Of a DNA stretch of 11,157 bases, positions 9,301 through 11,157 are shown piece by piece. The stretch's first letter is position 1. Each line of letters opens with the position of its first letter. This stretch comes from Lachnospiraceae bacterium UBA4316. GTDB lineage: Bacteria; Bacillota; Clostridia; Lachnospirales; Lachnospiraceae. Under the pieces are notes generated by a model that did not search any database, was not told the origin of the DNA, and was given only the letters and a program-made list of their open reading frames with translations. The stretch lies in the NCBI GenBank assembly GCA_002394535.1, contig DGUG01000226.1, positions 1-11,157 on the forward strand. The letters run 5' to 3'. The translations under genes and the position numbers were made by a program.

Positions 9301-10547
9301 ATCTCTTCGGCCTTGGTGTCATCCGTGTAGAAACCGATATCATAAAGTAACGTATTTTCAGCTGTTGCAAGGATGTCTCCGTTCTCGACATCTTTGTCCT
9401 TGTTCAATGCCTCAAGGTACTTCTCAGACTCCTCCTCTGTAAGAGGTGTAACCCCAAAATAGGCATCATCGGGAACTGCGTCTGCCTTCTCGAGTGTTGC
9501 CGTAACCTTGACCTTATTGTCTTCGTATTCATATACTCTCTTGGTGTTTTCATTATCAACAGTGATGACTGCTACTGCGTCCTCAACGCTGTCGATGTTT
9601 ACGATAGACTTGATCTTAATCTCTTCGTCATCAGATACAACGTATGCAACAAAGCTTTCTTCATCAAGATCTTCAATGGTTAACTGGTCGCTGTCCTTGC
9701 CAAGTCCGCTTATTCCTTCCGAAGCGTCCTTGCCGTTAACTGTTGCTGCGGCGTCGCTCTCTACGAAGAGCTTGAATGATGCTTTGTCTGATAATTCTTC
9801 GGCATTAAACTTAACAGTGATGGAATCGAATCCTTCACCGCTTATTGCTTCTATCTCGTCCCCGTTCGTTGATGTGAGAGTCTTGGTCGTAAGGACCTTC
9901 TCAGCCGGTATGCTCTCAACAACGATCAAAGGATATCCGTCTTCATTATATGTATAGGAAAGGATAACATCATCTGAGGAATTGGCACGGATAGAGAATT
10001 CGCCGCCTTCAAGGCTGTCGAAATCGTATCTTCCGTCATTGGTCTTATCAAGGTCTTCATTGAGAACCGGGTTGTATGATGCACTTGCAGGACCTGTAAA
10101 ATCAATGCGGAACTTGTCCCTGTTGTCAAGTTCGTCTGTATTGACATATACGGAGATATCATCGTACCCGGAACCGGTGATCCCACTATCGGAAACATCA
10201 AGGGTTCCTTTGAGAAGTTCTTCAGCTTCTTCGAAGACTTCTGCCTCTTCCGGAACTTCCTCGGAATACTCTTCAACCTCCGGAGTCTCTTCTACGGTCT
10301 CCACGAACTCTTCGTCCGCAGAAGCTTCAACTACCTCAAAATCCGTCTGGCCTCCATCATCAGGCTCAACGGTGATATCAAGGTTTTCTCCGGTCTCTTT
10401 GACCGCATCGTTATTAACAACGATACCGTCCTCGGTCGTGATTTCGGCAGCAAATGTCTGAACAGATGAAAAGCCTGTCTCAAGCACTGTTGCGACGAGG
10501 GTTAACATCGCGATCGTGGTTCTAAGCCAATTTCTCTTTGTCCTCAT
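1..10547 (-). CDS. Giant surface adhesin with choice-of-anchor A head and FctA-type isopeptide-domain stalk (partial, C-terminus off window)
   Basis: One frame stays open from ATG 10545-10547 to the left edge (at least 3,515 codons). The domain lengths I translated add up exactly to the coordinates, so I see no frameshift. Order: signal peptide 1-34, acidic linker 78-110, paired module 121-150/233-261, adhesin-type N-terminal domain about 275-490, choice-of-anchor A type domain about 491-790, then 19 tandem stalk domains to the edge. Each stalk domain starts near a K-x-[LIV]-x-G motif, has an [IV]-x-E strand in its middle and ends in F-x-N-x-Y. This matches the FctA/Spy0128 family, in which Lys and Asn are joined by an isopeptide bond assisted by Glu. 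The expected role is a secreted, wall-anchored adhesin or fibre. No sortase motif or membrane anchor is visible because the C-terminus is missing. The start was chosen for its AAGGAG site six bases upstream and the signal peptide that follows directly. The ligand is unknown. Confidence 0.93.
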   Translation of the reverse strand, partial: MRTKRNWLRTTIAMLTLVATVLETGFSSVQTFAAEITTEDGIVVNNDAVKETGENLDITVEPDDGGQTDFEVVEASADEEFVETVEETPEVEEYSEEVPEEAEVFEEAEELLKGTLDVSDSGITGSGYDDISVYVNTDELDNRDKFRIDFTGPASASYNPVLNEDLDKTNDGRYDFDSLEGGEFSIRANSSDDVILSYTYNEDGYPLIVVESIPAEKVLTTKTLTSTNGDEIEAISGEGFDSITVKFNAEELSDKASFKLFVESDAAATVNGKDASEGISGLGKDSDQLTIEDLDEESFVAYVVSDDEEIKIKSIVNIDSVEDAVAVITVDNENTKRVYEYEDNKVKVTATLEKADAVPDDAYFGVTPLTEEESEKYLEALNKDKDVENGDILATAENTLLYDIGFYTDDTKAEEIEPEEGSVRVSIEFKRDQLAEDLGAVDDDEVTVTHIVEEGSTITTETVDVDASVEDGVVEFETDSFSLWAIQTDGTLKFQTGTERDFKKALGANVNYGIVSNSINLRGHNETNFATKVLKGDVAMNSCKNDGGGTGFTYIGAYEGNYFKLTDNGNKGKVLIYTTPEAAAKFNSDQEASGTLVDTVSYSQDEINTLVDELIGEAQRNADAMFGEKNSYDFGKFKDRINTNSGDKMYYLDLTQWGSGDGTYYFNFDNGEFGDWSGSTNGLKIKMTSKQTVVFNIPDKNVILDQNVGLIIDNKDYSPNGTQPMISEHLIYNMPKAETVTFRGNVDGAFICPKAEIEVNNTSGGWLVAKDVAKVGGAEWHCTWHDMPETKTEEKGFDFRISKAFDGPWPEEGFTFKIEPFTGYDDQGNKQDDNPVMPEKNLITIYENSPGHSASFGRITLDAQKVYDRGSDASWYWHEDVHCLSFMYKITEVIPNPKRPGITYQTEPWYVKLWINAYHYKYGNLDVYKLRIEPKTKMTKHKECLPIKDRPIEFVNTYKPSGARVQFEGIKKINDDNTAVPANTTFKFSLYEYGGKSKFKENKAIQTKANVGSSITFDPIDLTIRNGQTSDYWLYLIKETECKAPYEKDKGAYVVKVTANVVNGEVKTNVEYYRFENPENGYNCVSVINGDNTFKFGGSKFVFTNKYSATGKAVFYGKKTLKGRKITKSDKFTFKLSSTDDTQEKANQTKEFSGPEAAAFNFKFNFDELSYSEKDIGKTYHYVIEETAVNSQNITVSSTKHNVSVTITDTDMDGKLEVDQHDFATCLKPAEFENLYNAAGNIVFQAEKEYAENTALSTSRSFSFILKEIEGNTVKSSMTKSVTGPGTVTFLENGKTSTYDYKLTDLPKNTDGTYGSRTYNYTINEVVPDGAVDIEGMPGKKLHEGIIYDARTYRIKVVVSDNGDGTLKKDIYGAYDAEPTDSNVITTVDPSFINDYMISEPVKEPITGKKTLSGGATLEREKFEFKLEAGDDVTTQAIAAGDVVMPSATTVMNGVPATLAVDAFKFDDITFKTTGTFKFRVTEVVPADTGNMVYSTAEYFVTIKVTDNGKGALEILKPENKKIQKTGTEGYVNEIGFVNTPYNPGSIPLFAHKDLTGRTIEANQFTFRLKQGENLIEEAKNDVNGNVSFTALPFTYSDLNKQPSKDFFYTIEEVIPEGAVKQDDGTYKKNGYTYDGHIENVTINVKDLGDGNLEITANNATETNPARFENEYHAEGHIDLGGTKKITGREFDSSDSGKFFAELYEGDKFIEKVPITKDTKLFGENGGEFNFTTLNYTEADLNGQKTAYKYYTISEADETVPGITNSTEIYTVKVTLTDNGDGTITAVKDKEPDAVCFNNTFNADGKTHFVARKKVNGEYSENRKFSFELYSKDSAGNYTVLEDTKKNEDGGYITFKELKFTEADVAKSPVEYLIKEKAETIEGYTLSTATYIAKAFISIDTETGKLVVDKKYYDSTGTNLIAEGDAYVEFDNTYKATGKISLEAKKTLVGRDITEANKFTFDLYDQTGTLVNSASVTSAQAGKQATAVFPEMTYTLKDMVNAIGDGKYGVYYTMKERIPEGAAGPFADGTYKKDGYTYDGTVYNIVVTLKDDGKGNIDTDWYAYKEGETYETPGFWERVLGFITGKGVGKDTGFTNTYEAEGSLDLRALKTLTGKALSAGDFTFLLTGKDENGKTLKQEKSNDAAGNVVFDRITYTKPTKAGESYEYTITELVPEGAEQVDGIWVLDGVKYDPTPYTVSVTVSDNDNGKLTVSAVISGNGKTTSVSGTEVTEGDKVINLCKPEPVDFVNTYDTKPITVVPGGEKELVGRALSDGEFSFTMASAARNPKKYNKTVRNVGTTITFPEIKFEFSDMKNEDGTYADRKEFAYTVKEDIPADADKLPGVTYDDSTYNVVITVTNSKGKLTASVTSNEISVLASKLATFHNVYNANGSVSFEVQKLVQGTDDNTKEFEFVLTDENGKTYTTKCKANETKTIASFDYKLDDLVKHADGTYKTYTYTVKETKVDNDGYKYSTDVYDAVVTVKDIGSGELDVDKVIKKNGEQMFNQDGTPYTGKMIFTNVYEAKGDVVIPGTKEVTGRDLTDGEFTFILEKKDENGDYQQIAETTNAGGKFSFKQEYTQDDIGKTYFYRVTEVEPDDAEKAKLGQSSIKFDKTIYDVEVNVNDNLDGTLDVVKTITNASQNNTTADSCSFINPDVKPNSVHFEVEKTLTGKAIADHMFEFTLTGPDQNQSVWNTGTKAVFDDIEYTLADVGKEYTYTIRETIFDLNNGIKYDDTVYTAKVEVSNNNNKVATKVTLTNNKKEGETTYLDGSVTDIKFTNKYESSTKVPLGGSKELSGFVDGGTTLGTYTFVLADENGNVVKVGDKEQKVTVTPKNATEPTDYHFDELVFTQQDYLDSASNGHKFKYTVYEEIPTIDQRTGNVTYDDGHYDITVELYYDADGLLQARTSSTRNVDPATGLVFTNKYKAEGEEIIDGVKTVTGKRLEDASYEFSLSEKDSDGKETLIETVKNKGDKFTFKKLQYTQKDIGEHVYVVREIATIDGTTLDPTEYEVKITVGEGKDGKLSVRKETSKIPATGEPSTLGVNDAITFDNQFNAEGSIPLDGEKIMKNQPLKSGDFWFVLKDESGKTLQRVTCGNADLDMKTFTSESAFKFEDLSYTQEDLKASDGSYLDEIKKYYTIEEEVASKAGVTYSREAYVVEVKIVNNKTLKLDVTKRIVAKKNTEYSGDSRTGLINRVKDLFKINGTAKNDDVVFENEYDAVCEIDPPVFTKQIFGMKIKRGMFWFNIDSDDGLASMGELEKGYHRHVLNGYSVSGAEWPNAGEIAVDDLKIKYTDLLAFDDVKITPATETEPRKVEKTFVFTATEDMKSSVPGVTNSPAVFKLEFTVYDIEDGKLHVTTPDGTGKPKWVQETENALSDEEYKDVFLNIFNQEGSIDLVGVKKLDGRKLTKDDKFEFVLTDDATGKTAKVNNTNDSFGVPSVVAFNASEIDFLNYKWGAFEDENKELKEYDDRGDHTYTVEETYFDQNGIVSDTSKFKITVSVTEAFDADGNPLLD
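381..893 (-). repeat. Stalk domain 18 (residues 3219-3389)
   Basis: The longest complete copy (171 residues) and divergent. Predicted triad Lys3231 (FTKQIFG), Glu3325 (FTATEDM) and Asn3387 (FLNIF). It has an insert with histidines and aromatics (EKGYHRHVLNGYSVSGAEW) in the middle of the domain. Confidence 0.7.
894..1385 (-). repeat. Stalk domain 17, with helical insert (residues 3055-3218)
   Basis: Predicted triad Lys3066 (EKIMKNQ), Glu3141 (YTIEEEV) and Asn3216 (FENEY). Residues 3186-3209 contain RTGLINRVKDLFKING, an amphipathic helix-like insert at the same place as the one in domain 9. Confidence 0.78.
1386..1772 (-). repeat. Stalk domain 16 (residues 2926-3054)
   Basis: Predicted triad Lys2937 (VKTVTGK), Glu2996 (YVVREIA) and Asn3052 (FDNQF). 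The closing aromatic is Phe. Confidence 0.8.
1773..2204 (-). repeat. Stalk domain 15 (residues 2782-2925)
   Basis: Predicted triad Lys2793 (SKELSGF), Glu2870 (YTVYEEIP) and Asn2923 (FTNKY). The expected Arg after Gly is Phe, and an extra turn (VDGGTTLG) follows. Confidence 0.8.
2205..2582 (-). repeat. Stalk domain 14 (residues 2656-2781)
   Basis: The shortest copy (126 residues). Predicted triad Lys2667 (EKTLTGK), Glu2721 (YTIRET) and Asn2779 (FTNKY). The Lys-Asn distance is 112. A polar loop rich in Asn, Lys and Thr (LTNNKKEGETTYLDGS) precedes the last strand. Confidence 0.85.
2583..2981 (-). repeat. Stalk domain 13 (residues 2523-2655)
   Basis: Predicted triad Lys2534 (TKEVTGR), Glu2593 (YRVTEVEP) and Asn2653. 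The last strand reads FINPD: the bonding Asn is kept but the aromatic after it is replaced by Pro-Asp. Confidence 0.8.
2982..3386 (-). repeat. Stalk domain 12 (residues 2388-2522)
   Basis: Predicted triad Lys2399 (VQKLVQG), Glu2462 (YTVKETK) and Asn2520 (FTNVY). The reactive-Lys strand is K-L-V-Q-G instead of K-x-L-x-G-R. Confidence 0.8.
3387..3794 (-). repeat. Stalk domain 11 (residues 2252-2387)
   Basis: Predicted triad Lys2264 (EKELVGR), Glu2332 (YTVKEDIP) and Asn2385 (FHNVY). The link from domain 10 is DTKPITVVPGG, a little longer than usual. Confidence 0.85.
3795..4253 (-). repeat. Stalk domain 10 (residues 2099-2251)
   Basis: Predicted triad Lys2110 (LKTLTGK), Glu2171 (YTITELVPEGA) and Asn2249 (FVNTY). 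It has a Gly/Ser/Thr-rich loop (SGNGKTTSVSGTEVTEGD) before the last strand. Confidence 0.85.
4254..4745 (-). repeat. Stalk domain 9, with helical insert (residues 1935-2098)
   Basis: Predicted triad Lys1946 (KKTLVGR), Glu2016 (YTMKERIPEGA) and Asn2096 (FTNTY). It shares the DGTYKKDGYTYDG loop with domain 6. Residues 2072-2091 (TPGFWERVLGFITGKGVGKD) form an aromatic and hydrophobic insert just before the last strand, absent from most other copies. Confidence 0.8.
4746..5144 (-). repeat. Stalk domain 8 (residues 1802-1934)
   Basis: Predicted triad Lys1813 (ARKKVNG), Glu1876 (YLIKEKA) and Asn1932 (FDNTY). An extra segment (KKYYDSTGTNLIAEGD) stands before the last strand. Confidence 0.8.
5145..5531 (-). 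repeat. Stalk domain 7 (residues 1673-1801)
   Basis: Predicted triad Lys1684 (TKKITGR), Glu1755 (YTISEAD) and Asn1799 (FNNTF). The closing aromatic is Phe rather than Tyr. The adjoining Asn1798 is a second Asn next to the predicted bonding one. Confidence 0.8.
5532..5921 (-). repeat. Stalk domain 6 (residues 1543-1672)
   Basis: Predicted triad Lys1553 (HKDLTGR), Glu1612 (YTIEEVIPEGA) and Asn1670 (FENEY). It carries the loop DGTYKKNGYTYDG, shared almost exactly with stalk domain 9. Confidence 0.85.
5922..6359 (-). repeat. Stalk domain 5 (residues 1397-1542)
   Basis: Predicted triad Lys1410 (GKKTLSGG), Glu1483 (FRVTEVVP) and Asn1539. The final motif is FVNTPY, one residue longer than the usual F-x-N-x-Y. 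It joins domain 4 through the proline-rich link SEPVKEP. Confidence 0.8.
6360..6839 (-). repeat. Stalk domain 4 (residues 1237-1396)
   Basis: Predicted triad Lys1248 (EKEYAEN), Glu1325 (YTINEVVP) and Asn1394 (FINDY). The K-x-L-x-G-R motif is replaced by K-E-Y-A-E-N. A 30-residue loop follows the Glu strand. Confidence 0.75.
6840..7226 (-). repeat. Stalk domain 3 (residues 1108-1236)
   Basis: Predicted triad Lys1119 (KKTLKGR), Glu1185 (YVIEET) and Asn1234 (FENLY). Close to the family consensus, with F-T-F-K-L after the Lys strand and V-T-I-T-D near the end. Confidence 0.85.
7227..7673 (-). repeat. Stalk domain 2 (residues 959-1107)
   Basis: Predicted triad Lys971 (GIKKIN), Glu1039 (YLIKETE) and Asn1105 (FTNKY). 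It lacks the usual G-R after the reactive Lys and has an extra hairpin (ENPENGYNCVSVINGDN) before the last strand. Confidence 0.75.
7674..8170 (-). repeat. Stalk domain 1, FctA-like (residues 794-958)
   Basis: The first and one of the most divergent stalk domains. The predicted bond triad is Lys803 (SKAFDG), Glu892 (YKITEVIP) and Asn956 (FVNTY). The Lys-Asn distance of 153 is long because of aromatic-rich insertions (ASWYWHEDVH, YVKLWINAYHYKY). It joins directly to the head domain. Confidence 0.75.
8178..9077 (-). other. Choice-of-anchor A type head domain (residues about 491-790)
   Basis: The region opens with an N-Y-G-I-V strand (LGANVNYGIVSNSINLRG). It ends with the pattern typical of this family: LIYNMPKAETVTFRGNVDGA, then ICPKAEIEV, NNTSGGWLVAKDV and GGAEWH. 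The family ending is roughly [IL]-x-[YW]-N-x-P-x-A, then G-x-[IV]-x-A-P-x-A, then G-x-x-[IV]-A-[KS], then E-x-H. In known proteins it is a beta-helical or beta-sandwich surface domain at the outer end of adhesins. Here it precedes the stalk, so it is the likely ligand-binding tip. Residues about 510-690 hold family-atypical insertions, including a helical stretch near SYSQDEINTLVDELIGEAQR. Confidence 0.7.
9078..9725 (-). other. Adhesin-type N-terminal domain (residues about 275-490)
   Basis: This acidic beta-rich region includes YEYEDNKVKVTATLEKADAV, a Y-D-I-x-F strand, EEGSVRVSIEF, and a closing TDSFSLWAI around Trp484. I know this arrangement (V-x-V-T-A-T-L early, a G-S-V-x-V-x-I-x-F strand, and T-D-S-F-S-x-[WY] at the end) from the N-termini of large clostridial surface proteins. 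I cannot give it a family accession. It is probably a structural domain between the N-terminus and the head. Confidence 0.5.
9765..9851 (-). repeat. N-terminal module, copy 2 (residues about 233-261)
   Basis: Second copy of the I-x-G-x-G-[YF]-D-x-I-x-V-x-x-N pattern, followed by AEEL and FKLF. Identity to copy 1 is only at pattern level, so the duplication is old. It precedes the larger N-terminal adhesin domain. Confidence 0.65.
10099..10187 (-). repeat. N-terminal module, copy 1 (residues about 121-150)
   Basis: The segment starting SGITGSGYDDISVYVN aligns with EAISGEGFDSITVKFN at residue 233. The shared pattern is I-x-G-x-G-[YF]-D-x-I-x-V-x-x-N, then E-L and a Phe-containing strand. The offset is 112 residues, which suggests two copies of a domain of roughly 110 residues. 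I do not recognise the family. Confidence 0.65.
10218..10316 (-). other. Acidic low-complexity linker (residues 78-110)
   Basis: Eighteen of 33 residues are Asp or Glu, with Pro, Val, Thr and Ala between them. It sits between the processed N-terminus and the first folded module and is most likely a flexible, highly charged spacer. No binding function can be read from it. Confidence 0.75.
10446..10547 (-). other. Sec signal peptide of the giant adhesin (residues 1-34)
   Basis: The N-terminus begins MRTKRNWLRT, a strongly basic n-region. A hydrophobic core (IAMLTLVATVL) and a polar stretch ending TFAA follow, before an acidic mature start (EITTEDG). The likely signal peptidase I cut is after Ala34, or one residue earlier. 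This supports export through Sec and supports the ATG at 10545-10547 as the true start. Confidence 0.85.
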
Positions 10548-10553
10548 AATTCT

Positions 10554-10559
10554 CTCCTT
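10554..10559 (-). promoter_or_regulatory. Ribosome-binding site of the giant adhesin
   Basis: AAGGAG on the minus strand, six bases before the ATG at 10545-10547. The strong match and good spacing, with a signal peptide immediately after, favour this start over the in-frame ATG at 10617-10619. Confidence 0.85.
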
Positions 10560-10617
10560 GTTCCCTTTCCTGTTGGGTTTTCGGTTAATATATACTTTCG
10601 GGTACGGGTATACACGC

Positions 10618-10645
10618 ATAGTATCCCCTTTCCCCTTTATATCAA
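10618..10645 (-). promoter_or_regulatory. Possible sigma-A-type promoter of the giant adhesin
   Basis: TTGATA (10640-10645), a 16-base spacer, then TACTAT (10618-10623): five of six and four of six consensus matches. It would give a leader of about 60 bases. It overlaps the upstream in-frame ATG, which would then not be transcribed whole. Other weak -10-like boxes occur nearby (for example in TATATATT), so this is a candidate only. Confidence 0.4.
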
Positions 10646-10721
10646 TAATGACTCTCCTTCCTGTAAAAAAGGTTCATTTTTGTCTGTTTTTTTCGCAAAA
10701 AATTACCCCTGAAAAATAAAC

Positions 10722-10751
10722 AAAGTTGCGCAAATAAAATTGTGCAACTTT
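10722..10751 (-). terminator. Rho-independent terminator after the EAL gene
   Basis: An inverted repeat with arms of 11 bases (AAAGTTGCACA / TGCGCAACTTT on the minus strand, one mismatched pair) and an 8-base loop. On the minus strand it is followed by the U-rich run TTTATTTTTC. It lies about 45 bases past the TAA of the EAL gene and would separate it from the adhesin. Confidence 0.6.
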
Positions 10752-10794
10752 AACAGTAGCCCTATAAACACGCCACATAAGACGATATAACTCT

Positions 10795-11157
10795 TTACCG
10801 AGACTGATCGTAGACGCCGAAGGCAAGCTCTCTGGCTTCGTCATATTCCATCGGGCGACCCCAGATGTAGCCTTGAATAAAGTCACAATCAAGCGTCTTC
10901 AGGCATTCAACCTGATTGTCATGCTCCACTCCTTCGGCAATAACCTCCGCATCCATCAAATGTCCCATGTAGATAATAGACTTGACGAAGTCCGTATTCA
11001 CATCATTGCGAAGAATGTTATCTATAAGCGATTTGTCTATCTTCACAAGGTTGATCGGAAGATTCATCAGCTGTCCGAGAGATGTGTATCCTGTTCCGAA
11101 ATCATCAAGAGCTATCATTATCTGGTTATCGCGCAGTATCTTGATATTCTCGATCGT
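10795..11157 (-). CDS. EAL-domain cyclic-di-GMP phosphodiesterase, C-terminal part
   Basis: The frame enters from the right edge and stops at TAA 10795-10797, giving 120 visible residues. The sequence holds the later conserved motifs of the EAL family: DDFGTGYTSL (metal-binding Asp pair), NLVKIDKSLI (conserved Lys and Asp), VIAEGVE (catalytic Glu) and IQGYIWGRPM near the end. These residues hydrolyse cyclic-di-GMP to pGpG in active members, and none looks degraded. The EAL signature itself and any sensor or GGDEF domain lie upstream, outside the window. The ATG at 11116-11118 is internal to the domain and not the real start. It ends soon after the domain (YDQSR), as is usual when EAL is the last domain. 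It is cytosolic or membrane-tethered depending on the missing N-terminus. Confidence 0.92.
   Translation of the reverse strand, partial: TIENIKILRDNQIMIALDDFGTGYTSLGQLMNLPINLVKIDKSLIDNILRNDVNTDFVKSIIYMGHLMDAEVIAEGVEHDNQVECLKTLDCDFIQGYIWGRPMEYDEARELAFGVYDQSR

Noticed and set aside
10617..10619. Upstream in-frame ATG as the adhesin start
   Set aside because: It would place 24 polar and basic residues before a standard signal peptide, and the candidate -10 box overlaps it. The start at 10545-10547 has the better ribosome-binding site.
10639..10662. Small leader peptide behind the AGGAAGGAGAG tract
   Set aside because: The only start nearby is TTG followed by one codon and a stop; too short to call a gene.
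10548..10720. Cyclic-di-GMP riboswitch in the adhesin leader
   Set aside because: Looked for because of the EAL neighbour. The conserved core of the known classes and a second expression-platform hairpin are not visible.

Overview
The window is almost entirely one minus-strand gene. It is open from an ATG at 10545-10547 to the left edge and encodes at least 3,515 residues, with no stop or frame change; the C-terminus lies beyond base 1. The product is a giant secreted surface protein of a Gram-positive bacterium. In order it has: a signal peptide (residues 1-34); an acidic linker (78-110); a duplicated small module (121-150 and 233-261); a domain of a kind common at the N-terminus of clostridial adhesins (about 275-490); a choice-of-anchor A type head (about 491-790); and a stalk of 18 complete and one partial tandem domains of the FctA / streptococcal pilin isopeptide-linkage family (794-3515). 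All 18 complete stalk domains keep a Lys, a Glu and an Asn where this family forms its intramolecular Lys-Asn isopeptide bond. The 19th shows its Lys and Glu before the edge.

On the right, also on the minus strand and upstream of the giant gene, is the C-terminal part of an EAL-domain cyclic-di-GMP phosphodiesterase (10795-11157, N-terminus beyond the window). The 247 bases between the genes hold a hairpin followed by a U-rich run (likely terminator of the EAL gene), a possible promoter for the giant gene, several purine-rich ribosome-binding-like tracts, and one well-placed ribosome-binding site.

The organism is probably an anaerobic member of Bacillota, class Clostridia, perhaps Lachnospiraceae. 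This rests on the Gram-positive isopeptide stalk, the AAGGAG ribosome-binding site, moderate G+C and the style of the adhesin domains; it is inference, not a species call.

How the parts may work together: the head would bind a surface or ligand at the tip of a long, covalently stiffened stalk that is presumably anchored to the wall by the unseen C-terminus. The neighbouring phosphodiesterase lowers cyclic-di-GMP, a messenger that often controls adhesion, but a functional link is only suggested by proximity. No RNA genes, mobile elements or CRISPR arrays were seen. The plus-strand reading frames across 1-10500 look like shadows of the giant gene.
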